A stretch of DNA of 64,000 nt, from positions 62,001-126,000 of the forward strand of contig NZ_JAAAKW010000012.1 of assembly GCF_009905615.1 (NCBI RefSeq), given 5' to 3'. Source of the DNA: Pseudomonas sp. SLFW. GTDB lineage: Bacteria; Pseudomonadota; Gammaproteobacteria; Pseudomonadales; Pseudomonadaceae. The notes beneath the pieces were generated by a model. The model did not search any database. It was not told the DNA's origin and was given only the letters and a program-made list of their open reading frames with translations. A program made the position numbers and the translations under genes. Below are positions 10,219 through 19,995 of the stretch, one piece after another (position 1 is the first letter of the stretch; each line of letters starts with the position of its first letter).

Positions 10219-10645
10219 ATAACTCTTTGGCGCGCTGGCAAAACGCATCGACCAGCGTGTTCGCCGCCTGATTGAACAGAGGGCCAAGCGTCGCGCGCAC
10301 GATGGAACCGGAGTAATCGAAGGACAGGTCGAGGCTGATCTTGCAGGCCTTCTCATTGAGAGCCTTGAAGGTCCAGACGCCATGCAATTGGCTGAACGGC
10401 CCTTCTTCAAGGTTCATCTCGATGCCCTGCCCCGGCGTCAACGTATTGCGCGTCACGAAATGCTGGCTCAAGCCACCCTTGGCGACTTCAACCCGCGCGC
10501 GCATGGCCGTGTCGCTCTGCTCAAGCACCGTGGCGCCGGAACACCATGGCAGGAATTCCGAATAGCGAGCCACATCGTTGACCAGGTCGTACAGCGCCTG
10601 TGCGGGATAGGGCAACAGGGCCGAACGTTGAATATGCGTAGTCAT
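10211..10645 (-). CDS. ratA: RatA/COQ10-type START-domain protein
   Basis: 144 aa SRPBCC (START-like) protein of the RatA/Coq10 family: VNDVARYSEFLPWCSGATVLEQ and SFDYSGSIVRATLGPLFNQAANTLVDAFCQRA. Eukaryotic relatives bind coenzyme Q; E. coli RatA was reported to hinder ribosome association. Which applies here cannot be told from sequence. Start at MTTHIQRSALLPYPA. Coupled to rnfH and close to smpB. Confidence 0.85.
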   Translation of the reverse strand: MTTHIQRSALLPYPAQALYDLVNDVARYSEFLPWCSGATVLEQSDTAMRARVEVAKGGLSQHFVTRNTLTPGQGIEMNLEEGPFSQLHGVWTFKALNEKACKISLDLSFDYSGSIVRATLGPLFNQAANTLVDAFCQRAKELYG

Positions 10646-10652
10646 GTCAGCG

Positions 10653-12056
10653 TCATTTCCAAAGCTGAGCGGCAAACACAATCAGAATGCCGATCGGCGC
10701 TACATAGCGCATCAAAAAGAACGTCAGAGCGAACAAGACCGGACTGCGCACGGACAATTCATCGCGCACGGCCTCACGGCCCATCACCCAACCTGCGAAG
10801 ATCACAAAGCACAAACCACCCAGCGGCAGCATGATTCGCGACGTGAAGAAATCGATCACGCCGAAGAAGTCCAAGCCCGCCGTCGCGCCCCACTGGTAGA
10901 GATGAAACGCGCCGCCTTCGTTCACGAAAAATTTGGCCTGCTTCCAGATGTTGAACGAGAACACCGTTCCCAGTCCTACGAACCAGCAGATGAACGACAG
11001 CCAGAACGTGACCCAGCCACGGCGCACTTTAGTGCGTTCCACAAGGTACGCGACCATCGGTTCCAGCAGCGAAATCGCCGAACTCCAGGCCGCCACCGCG
11101 ACGAGGATAAAGAACACCACACCCATCACGGTGCCGAACGCTACGTTACCAAACGCGTAGGGCAAGGTGACGAACATCAAGCCTGGGCCCTCGCTCGGGT
11201 TCAGGCCCGCCGCGAAAACAATTGGAAACAAAGCAAGACCCGCCAGCAACGAGACGAAGGTGTCCAGAAGCGCCACGCCTACGACCGTCGCGCTGATCGA
11301 GGCTTCCTTGGTCATGTAGGCGCCGTAAATCATGATCGAACCGACGCCCACGCTCAGCGAGAAAAATGCGTGCCCCATCGCTGGCAGCAAGCCTTCCATG
11401 ATCTGCTCGGGCTTGAAGTCAAACATGAAATGCACGCCTTCCATGAAATGCCCGGTGGTCAGGCTGTAGCCCAACAGGATCACCATCAGCACGAACAGCA
11501 GCGGCATGAGGATGCGCAGACTGCGCTCAAGCCCCGCATTCACGCCCTTCGCGATAGTGATCGCGGACAGGACCATGAACAGCGTGTGCCACGCCACCAT
11601 GCGCCACGGATCGGCGATCAGCTCACCGAAAAACGCGCCAACGCCATCGGGCGTGACCGACTGAAAATCGCCCTTGCCCACATCGACGATGTACTCCAGC
11701 GACCAGCCGCCCACCACACTGTAAAAAGAAAGAATCAGTAGCGCGGTGACCATCCCGGCGAACGCGCCCCAGGACCATTTACCCGAGTGGCCCGACTCCC
11801 GCGCCAGCACCTTCAAGGCGTTGGCGGGGCTTTGCCGGGCGCGGCGACCGATCAGGGTCTCGGCCATCATCACCGGAATGCCGATCAGCGCGATGCACGC
11901 CAGGAACACCAGCACGAACGCACCGCCGCCGTAGACGCCGACCATGTAGGGGAATTTCCATATACTGCCCAAACCCACGGCAGAGCCGGTCGCGGCCAGG
12001 ATAAAAACCCAGCGACTCGCCCAGCTACCATGGACTGAAACCTTGTCCGTCGACAT
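10653..12056 (-). CDS. Sodium-dependent neurotransmitter-symporter (NSS/SLC6) family transporter
   Basis: 467 aa inner membrane protein with about 11-12 hydrophobic segments. The N-terminus WASRWVFILAATGSAVGLGSIWKFPYM contains the NSS signature helix 1 (GSAVGLGSIWKFP) that forms the Na+/substrate site. The substrate is probably an amino acid but cannot be named. The frame stays open for 212 codons upstream, antisense to smpB, but the NSS start at MSTDKVSVHGS is clear. Divergent from smpB. Confidence 0.9.
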   Translation of the reverse strand: MSTDKVSVHGSWASRWVFILAATGSAVGLGSIWKFPYMVGVYGGGAFVLVFLACIALIGIPVMMAETLIGRRARQSPANALKVLARESGHSGKWSWGAFAGMVTALLILSFYSVVGGWSLEYIVDVGKGDFQSVTPDGVGAFFGELIADPWRMVAWHTLFMVLSAITIAKGVNAGLERSLRILMPLLFVLMVILLGYSLTTGHFMEGVHFMFDFKPEQIMEGLLPAMGHAFFSLSVGVGSIMIYGAYMTKEASISATVVGVALLDTFVSLLAGLALFPIVFAAGLNPSEGPGLMFVTLPYAFGNVAFGTVMGVVFFILVAVAAWSSAISLLEPMVAYLVERTKVRRGWVTFWLSFICWFVGLGTVFSFNIWKQAKFFVNEGGAFHLYQWGATAGLDFFGVIDFFTSRIMLPLGGLCFVIFAGWVMGREAVRDELSVRSPVLFALTFFLMRYVAPIGILIVFAAQLWK

Positions 12057-12173
12057 CGTTGACACGTCCCGCACCCAAAAAAGATCGCGCATTGTCCGGG
12101 ATTCACTCAACGCGCTCAAGCACGCAGCATCCCCATAGCCGAGAGCACCGTTGATCCCTATAATGCGTCGCCT

Positions 12174-12656
12174 ATGGCCAAGCTCAAGAAACACCCCACA
12201 GGGACCATCGCGCAGAACAAGAAGGCGCGACACGATTACTTCATCGAACACAAGTTCGAGGCCGGTCTGGTCCTGGCCGGTTGGGAAGTAAAAAGCCTGC
12301 GTGCCACCAAGGTGCAGCTGGTAGACAGTTACGTGCTGCTCAAGGACGGTGAGGCATGGCTGATGGGCTGCCATATCACACCGCTGACGACTGCAAGCAC
12401 CCACGTCATCGCTGACCCGACACGCACCCGTAAACTGCTGCTCAACAAGCGCGAGCTGGAACGGCTCAATGCCTCCGTCGCGCAAAAAGGCTACACCGCT
12501 GTCGCCCTCTCGATTTACTGGAAGGCGCACTTGATCAAGTGCGAAATCGCCTTGGGTAAAGGTAAGAAGGAATACGACAAGCGCGACACCGAGCGTGAAC
12601 GCGACTCCAATCGCGAGCTGCAACGCGCGGTGCGGAACAAGGGCAAGGAAGAGTAA
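12174..12656 (+). CDS. smpB: SsrA-binding protein SmpB
   Basis: 160 aa, normal length. Beta-barrel partner of tmRNA in rescue of stalled ribosomes: KKHPTGTIAQNKKARHDYFIEHKFEAGLVLAGWEVKSLR, then a basic C-terminal tail (KKEYDKRDTERERDSNRELQRAVRNKGKEE) that enters the empty mRNA channel. Its RNA partner ssrA is in this same window at 20408-20799, about 8 kb downstream. Confidence 0.98.
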   Translation: MAKLKKHPTGTIAQNKKARHDYFIEHKFEAGLVLAGWEVKSLRATKVQLVDSYVLLKDGEAWLMGCHITPLTTASTHVIADPTRTRKLLLNKRELERLNASVAQKGYTAVALSIYWKAHLIKCEIALGKGKKEYDKRDTERERDSNRELQRAVRNKGKEE

Positions 12657-12699
12657 TCCTTGCCGGGCTGCCAAGGCCCGACTGACGTACACGCACCAC

Positions 12700-12792
12700 C
12701 TGTAGGAGCGAATTCATTCGCGATAGGGACGGTACATTCGATAGAGGTCTGTCGGATGTACGCTCGCATCGCGAATGAATTCGCCCCCACAG
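12700..12792. repeat. REP-type palindromic element
   Basis: CTGTAGGAGCGAATTCATTC and its inverted partner ending CCCCCACAG, with a loop that is itself partly palindromic (GTACATTCGA.../...GGATGTAC). It lies between smpB and the convergent lldR and probably helps end both transcripts. Confidence 0.85.
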
Positions 12793-12820
12793 TGTTATCT
12801 GGTCCAGCCGTGAAACCGAA

Positions 12821-13588
12821 TCAAATCCCGTTCCGTCGCTCAGCCCGTGCCGTGCGCTGCACCTGCTGACGCACCTCTTCCAGCACCTCCTGCACGTACA
12901 GCAAATGACGGCTCGACACCTCGCGGGCATCGTCCGCTCGACCTTCGATGATCGCCAGGTACAACTCGCGGTGCTGGGTGATCAGCATGTCGCGGGTTTC
13001 GGTGCGTTGCTTGTACATCCCGCCGATGTTGGTCACGACGTTACGCTTGAGCAGGTCGAACAACCCGCGAATGGTGTGCAGCAGAACGGCGTTGTGGCTG
13101 GCCTCGGCGATAGCCAAATGAAAATTCGCATCCGCCGCGCCTTCTTCCGCACGGCTGACTTCATCGACCCGGCTGTAGCAATCCTGCAGCGCATCGAATG
13201 CCTCGCGCAGACGCGTGCGGTCAACATCCGTCGCCCGAACGGCCGCGTAATAGGCGCAAGACGCCTCCAGCGTGTGCCGAAACTCCAGCAAATCACGCTG
13301 CGCATCGGTGCTGCTTTCCAGCAGATGCAGGAGAGGGTCGCTGAACGTTGAACCCAGACTCTCGACGACGTAATTGCCCCCACCCTGTCGGCTGACCAGC
13401 AACCCTTTGGCGGTGAGCTTCTGAATGGCCTCGCGCAGCGACGGGCGAGACACGCCGAACTGCTCGGCCAACGCGCGTTCGGCAGGCAAACGCCCACCCG
13501 CCTTGAGCGTGCCTTCGAGAATCATTCGTTCGAGTTGCTCGACAATATCGTCAGACAATCGGCGCTGACGCACCTGATCAAAGCCCAT
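12821..13588 (-). CDS. lldR: GntR/FadR-type lactate operon regulator
   Basis: 255 aa. N-terminal winged helix (RRLSDDIVEQLERMILEGTLKAGGRLPAERALAEQFGVSRPSLREAIQKL, about residues 9-60) and a C-terminal all-helical FCD ligand domain with metal-ligand histidines (NFHLAIAEASHN, QHRELYLAI). The start MGFDQVRQRRLSD has GGTGGAG upstream. Divergent from lldP-lldD-dld, with a perfect palindrome between, so it most likely represses that operon until lactate binds. Confidence 0.88.
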   Translation of the reverse strand: MGFDQVRQRRLSDDIVEQLERMILEGTLKAGGRLPAERALAEQFGVSRPSLREAIQKLTAKGLLVSRQGGGNYVVESLGSTFSDPLLHLLESSTDAQRDLLEFRHTLEASCAYYAAVRATDVDRTRLREAFDALQDCYSRVDEVSRAEEGAADANFHLAIAEASHNAVLLHTIRGLFDLLKRNVVTNIGGMYKQRTETRDMLITQHRELYLAIIEGRADDAREVSSRHLLYVQEVLEEVRQQVQRTARAERRNGI

Positions 13589-13786
13589 ACCGCTCACTCC
13601 ACCTCTCCAGCTGCCCCCGTCCGACATGCCAGCGGGGGCGCACATTCTCGCCGATTGCAGTCAGACATTCACCCGGCAGATGTCGGAGAAATCACCGTTT
13701 CAGGAAAAAACCGGGATAGCTGCTACAAAAGTTCTACGGCCACAAATTGACACATCAATGCCAAGGCTTTTAACCTAGCGCCAAGA

Positions 13787-13817
13787 CATTGTAAATTGGT
13801 ATTACCAATTTACAATG
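13787..13817. promoter_or_regulatory. Predicted LldR operator (31-bp perfect palindrome)
   Basis: Two 15-nt arms (CATTGTAAATTGGTA and its exact complement) around a single central T. The core TGGTATTACCA fits the FadR/GntR-type pattern (TGGT-N3-ACCA) known for LldR. It is 180 bp upstream of lldP in the 408-bp lldR-lldP gap (13589-13996); nothing else in that gap is clearly a gene. Confidence 0.8.
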
Positions 13818-13996
13818 CCGACGCGTCGGACTGACCTTCGATACGTTGCAAGCCGTTCTGGCGGAGAAGGGCTTGAGCTGGTGAGCTGTGCGATTCGTTC
13901 GTCAGCACCGGCAGGACGACAGTCGTCGCTTGCAGGAGCCGCGCACGTGAGACATGGACACCGGGCCTAATCAAAAAACAACTAGGGGCCTCACAC

Positions 13997-15694
13997 ATGC
14001 AAACCTGGCAACAGCTCTACACACCACTCGGCAGCCTGGGCTTGTCGGCGCTGGTTGCAGTCATTCCGATTGCATTCTTCTTTCTGGCACTGGCCGTCTT
14101 CCGGCTCAAAGGGCATATCGCGGGCACCATTACCCTGTTGCTGGCTGTGCTGATTGCGATATTCGGCTTCCAGATGCCCGCAGACATGGCCATCGCTTCG
14201 GCGGTCTACGGCTTTCTGTACGGCCTGTGGCCCATCGCCTGGATTATCATCGCGGCGGTATTCCTCTACAAACTCACCGTTAAAAGCGGCCAATTCGAGA
14301 TCATTCGCAGTTCGGTCATGTCGATCACCGACGACCAGCGCTTGCAGGTCTTGCTCATCGGTTTCTGCTTTGGCGCCTTTCTGGAAGGTGCCGCAGGTTT
14401 CGGTGCACCTGTAGCGATCACCGCTGCCTTGCTCGTCGGCCTGGGTCTGAACCCGCTGTATGCAGCGGGCCTTTGCCTGATCGCCAACACGGCGCCCGTG
14501 GCCTTCGGCGCGTTGGGTATTCCGATCATCGTAGCGGGCCAAGTCTCGGGCATTGACGCGTTCAAGATCGGCGCCATGGCAGGCCGTCAATTGCCGTTGC
14601 TGTCGGTGTTCGTACCGTTCTGGTTGATGTTCATGATGGACGGCGTCAAAGGCGTGAAGGAAACCTGGCCAGCAGCACTGGTGGCAGGCGGCAGCTTCGC
14701 GGTCACTCAGTACCTGACGTCCAACTTCATCGGCCCTGAACTGCCGGACATCACCTCAGCGCTGGTCAGCCTGGTCGCCCTGACGTTCTTCCTCAAAATC
14801 TGGCAACCGGCCCACGCCAGCGACGCGCAAGTTGCCAGCACAAGCGGCGGCGCAGCGGTGATGAGCGGTGGCCCCGGCGGTTTTGGTCAGCCACGTACGA
14901 CCCGTAAATCCCCTTACTCCGCAGGCACGATCTTCAAGGCGTGGTCGCCGTTCCTGATCCTGACCGTGGTCGTGACGATCTGGACACTGAAACCCTTCAA
15001 GGCACTCTTCGCCGCGGGCGGCGCGCTGCAAGCGTTGACCATGAACTTCCCGGTGCCACACCTGGACCAACTGGTCATGAAGATGGCGCCCATCGTGGCC
15101 AACCCGACCGCCATGCCCGCTGTGTACAAGTTCGATTTGTTGGCGGCATCCGGCAGCGCGATTCTGATTTCCGCGATTCTGGCGATGATCGTCCTGCGCA
15201 TCGGCGTTCAAACTGGTCTGACCACTTTTAAAGAAACGCTGATCGAACTGCGCTGGGCCATCGTCTCCATCGGCATGGTGCTGGCGTTCGCCTTCGTCAT
15301 GAACTACTCCGGCATGTCGACGACCCTGGCGCTGGTGTTGGCCGCCACAGGTTCCGCGTTCCCGTTCTTCTCGCCGTTCCTCGGCTGGTTGGGTGTGTTC
15401 CTGACCGGCTCGGATACCTCGTCCAACGCGCTGTTCGGCTCGCTGCAAGCGACCACCGCGCACCAGGTGGGCGTAAGTGACGTGCTGATGGTGGCCGCGA
15501 ACTCCAGCGGTGGCGTGACCGGGAAGATGATTTCCCCGCAATCCATCGCCGTGGCGTGTGCGGCAACCGGGCTAGTGGGCAAGGAATCGGATCTGTTCCG
15601 TTTCACCCTCAAGCACAGCCTGTTCTTCGCTGCCATCGTCGGCTGCATCACGTACGCTCAAGCTTACTGGTTCACAGGCATGCTCGTTCATTAA
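13997..15694 (+). CDS. lldP: L-lactate permease
   Basis: 565 aa inner membrane carrier, about 12-14 hydrophobic helices, the LctP family's usual length. The Gly-rich segment GAFLEGAAGFGAPVAITAALL (about 130-150) is typical, as are the GSDTSSNALFGSLQ and NSSGGVTGKMISPQSIAVA motifs near the C-terminus. Imports lactate, probably with protons. First gene of the operon followed by lldD and dld. Confidence 0.96.
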   Translation: MQTWQQLYTPLGSLGLSALVAVIPIAFFFLALAVFRLKGHIAGTITLLLAVLIAIFGFQMPADMAIASAVYGFLYGLWPIAWIIIAAVFLYKLTVKSGQFEIIRSSVMSITDDQRLQVLLIGFCFGAFLEGAAGFGAPVAITAALLVGLGLNPLYAAGLCLIANTAPVAFGALGIPIIVAGQVSGIDAFKIGAMAGRQLPLLSVFVPFWLMFMMDGVKGVKETWPAALVAGGSFAVTQYLTSNFIGPELPDITSALVSLVALTFFLKIWQPAHASDAQVASTSGGAAVMSGGPGGFGQPRTTRKSPYSAGTIFKAWSPFLILTVVVTIWTLKPFKALFAAGGALQALTMNFPVPHLDQLVMKMAPIVANPTAMPAVYKFDLLAASGSAILISAILAMIVLRIGVQTGLTTFKETLIELRWAIVSIGMVLAFAFVMNYSGMSTTLALVLAATGSAFPFFSPFLGWLGVFLTGSDTSSNALFGSLQATTAHQVGVSDVLMVAANSSGGVTGKMISPQSIAVACAATGLVGKESDLFRFTLKHSLFFAAIVGCITYAQAYWFTGMLVH

Positions 15695-15705
15695 CGAAGA
15701 AAGCG

Positions 15706-15729
15706 CCGGGCGTGGAGGCTCACGCCCGG
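15706..15729 (+). other. Intercistronic hairpin between lldP and lldD
   Basis: CCGGGCGTG, 6-nt loop, CACGCCCGG, 12 bp after the lldP stop and without a T-run. It is more likely to stabilise the lldP mRNA or cause partial polarity than to terminate. Confidence 0.6.
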
Positions 15730-15763
15730 TTGCAGTTCCGCTCACTCAACGTTGCGAGACACC

Positions 15764-16912
15764 ATGATCATTTCTGCCGCTACTGATTATCGCGCCGCTG
15801 CCCAGCGCAAGCTGCCGCCCTTCCTGTTTCACTACGCCGACGGTGGGGCCTACGCCGAACACACCCTGCGGCACAACGTTTCGGACCTCGCGAGCATCGC
15901 ACTGCGTCAGCGCGTGCTGAAAAACATGTCCGAACTGAGCCTGCAAACCACGCTGTTCAACGAAACCCTGAGCATGCCAGTGGTGCTGGCACCGATCGGT
16001 CTCTGTGGCATGTATGCCCGTCGCGGCGAGGTCCAGGCCGCACGTGCCGCTGCCGCCAAAGGCATCCCGTTTACGATGTCCACTGTGTCACTGTGCCCGA
16101 TCGAAGAGGTCGCCCCGGCCATCGACCGCCCCATGTGGTTTCAGCTGTATGTGTTGAAAGACCGGGGCTTCATGCGCAATGCCCTTGAGCGCGCCAAGGC
16201 TGCCGGGGTCAAGACGCTGGTGTTCACAGTGGACATGCCCGTCCCCGGCGCCCGCTACCGCGACCTGCATTCCGGCATGAGCGGCAAGAGCGGCCCGATC
16301 CGCCGCGTGCTGCAAGCCATGACTCACCCGCAATGGGCGTGGGACGTTGGCGTCAACGGCCGCCCTCACGACTTGGGCAACGTTTCAGCCTATCGAGGCA
16401 ACCCCACCGGCCTCACCGATTACATCGCCTGGCTCGGCAATAACTTCGACCCGTCCATTTCGTGGAAAGACCTGGAATGGATTCGCGAATTCTGGGACGG
16501 CCCGATGATCATCAAAGGCATTCTCGACCCCGAAGACGCACGCGACGCCGTGAAATTCGGCGCTGACGGCATCGTCGTCTCGAACCACGGCGGCCGCCAG
16601 CTCGACGGCGTGCTTTCCAGCGCCCGCGCCTTGCCTGCCATTGCCGACGCGGTGAAAGGCGAGATCAAGATCCTCGCCGACTCCGGCATCCGCAGCGGTC
16701 TCGACGTGGTGCGCATGATCGCCCTTGGCGCCGACACTGTGCTGATCGGTCGCGCCTTCCTCTATGCCCTCGCCACTCACGGTGAAGCGGGCGTGAAGCA
16801 CCTGCTCGACCTGTTCGAAAAAGAGATGCGTGTCGCGATGGTGCTGACCGGCGCCAAGTCCATCAGTGAAATCACCCGCGATTCCCTCGTGCGTGAATCG
16901 CTGATCCCATAA
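15764..16912 (+). CDS. lldD: L-lactate dehydrogenase (FMN, quinone-linked)
   Basis: 382 aa, alpha-hydroxyacid oxidase family. Oxidises L-lactate to pyruvate at the membrane and passes electrons to quinone. FMN-site segments include APIGLCGMYARRGE and the late VLIGRAFLYA. The catalytic base is H275 in VSNHGGRQLDG. The start MIISAATDYRAAAQRK is preferred over a start four codons upstream. 63 bp before dld on the same strand. Confidence 0.97.
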   Translation: MIISAATDYRAAAQRKLPPFLFHYADGGAYAEHTLRHNVSDLASIALRQRVLKNMSELSLQTTLFNETLSMPVVLAPIGLCGMYARRGEVQAARAAAAKGIPFTMSTVSLCPIEEVAPAIDRPMWFQLYVLKDRGFMRNALERAKAAGVKTLVFTVDMPVPGARYRDLHSGMSGKSGPIRRVLQAMTHPQWAWDVGVNGRPHDLGNVSAYRGNPTGLTDYIAWLGNNFDPSISWKDLEWIREFWDGPMIIKGILDPEDARDAVKFGADGIVVSNHGGRQLDGVLSSARALPAIADAVKGEIKILADSGIRSGLDVVRMIALGADTVLIGRAFLYALATHGEAGVKHLLDLFEKEMRVAMVLTGAKSISEITRDSLVRESLIP

Positions 16913-16975
16913 GTTTCGACCCATACAGCCCACGCACGCGGCGCGTCAGACGTCGCGGCAGATGAGGAAGACCGC

Positions 16976-19786
16976 ATGAGCCTCCCCGCCTCCTTTCTGG
17001 CCGATGTGAAGCGCCTGATCCCTGCCGGACGCCGGTTCGACGACCCGCTGTCGACGCTGGCCTTCGGCACCGACGCCAGCTTTTATCGGCTGATTCCCAA
17101 GCTGGTCATCCGCGTCGAGTCCGAAGACGAAGTCGTGACACTGCTCAAGCTCGCGCAGGTCGACCGGGTCCCTGTCACCTTTCGCGCAGCTGGCACGAGC
17201 CTGTCGGGTCAGGCCATCAGCGACTCCGTCTTACTGGTGCTCGGCGATAACTGGAACGGCCGGGAAATCCGCGGTCGCGGGGAGCAGATTCGCCTGCAAC
17301 CGGGCGTAATCGGTGCTCAAGCCAACGCTTGGCTAACGCCGTTCGGGCGCAAGATCGGTCCGGACCCGGCCTCGATCAACGCCGCCAAAATCGGCGGCAT
17401 CGTCGCGAACAATTCCAGTGGCATGTGCTGCGGCACCGCGCAAAACACCTATCACACGCTGGCGGGGATTCGTCTGGTGCTGGCGGATGGTACGCGTATC
17501 GACACCGAAGACCCGCAGAGCGTCGCGGCCTTCCGCGCCAGTCACGCTGACCTCTTGGAACGTCTCGCTCAACTAGGCCGGGAGACCCGCGCCAACACTG
17601 AATTGGCCGCCAGGATTCGCCACAAATACCGCCTGAAAAATACCACCGGCTTATCGCTTAACGCTCTGGTCGATTTCGAGGAGCCACTGGATATTCTGAG
17701 TCACCTGCTGGTGGGTTCCGAAGGCACACTGGGGTTCATCAGCGCGGTCACCTACGACACCGTGCCCGATCACCCGAACAAAGCCTCGGCGCTGATTGTG
17801 TTTCCGGATGTGGAAACCTGCTGCAACGCCGTGACGGTCCTGAAAACCCAGCCAGTGTCCGCCGTCGAACTGCTCGACCGACGCAGCATGCGCTCAGTGC
17901 AAAACAAACCGGGGATGCCGCCGTTCGTGCGCGAGCTGTCAGAAAACGCCTGCGCCTTGCTCATCGAAGCCCGGGCCGCGACACAGCCTCTGCTGCACGA
18001 ACAACTGGCGCAGATCATGGCGTCCATCGCTCATTTTCCGGTCGAGAAGCAGGTCGATTTCACCGAAGACCCTGTCGAAAACGCCCGACTGTGGGCGATC
18101 CGCAAAGACACGTTTCCTGCCGTCGGCGCCGTGCGTGAAACCGGCACCACCGTGATCATCGAGGACGTGACCTTCCCCGTCGAGCAACTGGCCATTGGCG
18201 TGCGTCGGCTGATCGAGTTGTTCGACAAACACCATTACGACGAGGCGATCCTCTTCGGCCATGCGCTGGAGGGCAACCTGCATTTTGTCTTCACCCAAGG
18301 TTTCAACGACCCTCAGGAAGTCGCCCGTTATTCGGCGTTCATGGACGACGTCACGCAACTCGTCGCGGTCGAATTCAACGGCTCGCTCAAGGCCGAACAC
18401 GGCACTGGGCGCAACATGGCGCCCTTCGTCGAGCTGGAGTGGGGCAGCGACGCCTACCAATTGATGTGGCAGCTCAAACGGCTGCTCGACCCCAACGGCA
18501 TTCTCAACCCGGACGTCGTGCTCAGTGAAGACCCGCAGATTCACCTCAAGCACCTCAAGCCCATGCCCGCTGCCGATGAAATCGTCGACAAATGCATCGA
18601 GTGCGGCTTCTGCGAACCGGTGTGCCCGTCCAAAGGACTGACCCTCAGCCCGCGCCAGCGCATCGTCATGTGGCGCGACATTCAGGCAAAAAAACGCGCC
18701 GGCACCGACACCACCGAACTGGAGCGCGATTACCACTACCAAGGCATCGACACCTGCGCCGCGACCGGCTTGTGCGCGCAACGTTGCCCGGTGGGCATCA
18801 ACACTGGCGAGCTGGTGAAAAAGTTGCGAGCCCAAGAAGCGACTCACGGCAAAACCGCTGGCTGGCTGGCCGAGCACTTCACCACTGCACTGAACGGCGC
18901 ACGCTTCACGCTGCATGCTGCCAACGGAGCGCGCATGCTGCTGGGGGCGCCACGGCTGGCGAAGGTTTCTGCCGCGCTGACCAAGGCGTCGTCGGGTCGC
19001 GTCCCGCAATGGACCCCCGCCATGCCGCAGCCGGAAAACGCCATTCGCTTCACCCCGCCCGTGGAAGATCAGCGCCCTCGCGTGGTGTACCTCGCCGCCT
19101 GTGTCTCCCGCGTCATGGGCCCTGCCGCAACCGACCACGAGCAAATGTCGCTGATGGACAAAACACGCGGTCTGCTGGAGAAAGCGGGCTACCAAGTGAT
19201 CTTCCCGGACGATCAGGACAGGCTCTGCTGCGGGCAGCCGTTCGCGTCGAAAGGCTATCCCGACCAGGCCGAAGAGAAGCGCCAACAACTGCTCGCCGCG
19301 CTGACCAAAGCCAGCCGTGGCGGCCTCGACCCTATCTATTGCGACACCAGCCCTTGCACGCTGAGATTGGTCCAAGACCTCATAGACACCCGGCTCGACC
19401 TCTACGACCCCGTGCGCTTCATCCGCACGCACCTGCTCGACAAACTGGAGTTCACGCCGCAACAGGAAGCCATCGCCGTCCACGTCACCTGCAGCACTCA
19501 ACACCTGGGAGAGAGCCAGGCGCTGATCGAACTCGCCCGACTGTGCAGCGTCAACGTGGTCATACCTGAAGGCATCCACTGCTGCGGGTTCGCGGGTGAC
19601 AAAGGCTTCACCACACCTGAGCTCAACGCCCACTCGCTACGCACCCTGAAAGACGCCGTTCAGTACTGCACCGAAGGCATCTCAACCAGCCGCACCTGCG
19701 AAATCGGCCTCTCGCGATACGGCGAAATCGACTACCACGGTCTGGTCTACCTCGTGGATCGCGTCACCCGACCAAGAACCGCTTGA
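16976..19786 (+). CDS. dld: FAD/4Fe-4S D-lactate dehydrogenase (Dld-II/YdiJ type)
   Basis: 936 aa. An N-terminal FAD-binding type 4 domain (about 30-215; FRAAGTSLSGQAISD, GGIVANNSSGMCCGT) and FAD-oxidase C-terminal domain are followed by two ferredoxin-type clusters, CIECGFCEPVCP (about 540) and CAATGLCAQRCPVG (about 593). Then come two CCG motifs, CCGQPF (about 751) and CCGFAGDKGF (about 868), as in heterodisulfide/glycolate oxidoreductases. The operon position after lldP-lldD supports D-lactate as substrate, but another 2-hydroxyacid is possible. Confidence 0.9.
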   Translation: MSLPASFLADVKRLIPAGRRFDDPLSTLAFGTDASFYRLIPKLVIRVESEDEVVTLLKLAQVDRVPVTFRAAGTSLSGQAISDSVLLVLGDNWNGREIRGRGEQIRLQPGVIGAQANAWLTPFGRKIGPDPASINAAKIGGIVANNSSGMCCGTAQNTYHTLAGIRLVLADGTRIDTEDPQSVAAFRASHADLLERLAQLGRETRANTELAARIRHKYRLKNTTGLSLNALVDFEEPLDILSHLLVGSEGTLGFISAVTYDTVPDHPNKASALIVFPDVETCCNAVTVLKTQPVSAVELLDRRSMRSVQNKPGMPPFVRELSENACALLIEARAATQPLLHEQLAQIMASIAHFPVEKQVDFTEDPVENARLWAIRKDTFPAVGAVRETGTTVIIEDVTFPVEQLAIGVRRLIELFDKHHYDEAILFGHALEGNLHFVFTQGFNDPQEVARYSAFMDDVTQLVAVEFNGSLKAEHGTGRNMAPFVELEWGSDAYQLMWQLKRLLDPNGILNPDVVLSEDPQIHLKHLKPMPAADEIVDKCIECGFCEPVCPSKGLTLSPRQRIVMWRDIQAKKRAGTDTTELERDYHYQGIDTCAATGLCAQRCPVGINTGELVKKLRAQEATHGKTAGWLAEHFTTALNGARFTLHAANGARMLLGAPRLAKVSAALTKASSGRVPQWTPAMPQPENAIRFTPPVEDQRPRVVYLAACVSRVMGPAATDHEQMSLMDKTRGLLEKAGYQVIFPDDQDRLCCGQPFASKGYPDQAEEKRQQLLAALTKASRGGLDPIYCDTSPCTLRLVQDLIDTRLDLYDPVRFIRTHLLDKLEFTPQQEAIAVHVTCSTQHLGESQALIELARLCSVNVVIPEGIHCCGFAGDKGFTTPELNAHSLRTLKDAVQYCTEGISTSRTCEIGLSRYGEIDYHGLVYLVDRVTRPRTA

Positions 19787-19995
19787 TGCACACAAATGGG
19801 GCGACGTTCGCCCCATTTCGCTGAAACATGTCGCAACATGGCTTTTTCCCAGCATTCGCAAAATAAATAGAACCCCTGCGTTGACCGACAGTCCATCTCT
19901 TTAAGCGCCACACACGACAGGCGCTTATTCCTCCATCTCGGAGAACGGCCCCGATTGAGCGGCCACACCGAGTCAACAGGCTCAAGGAGATACAC

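Noticed and set aside
12057..12692. 212-codon upstream extension of the sodium symporter frame
   Set aside because: It lies antisense to smpB, and the NSS family N-terminus starts cleanly at 12056.
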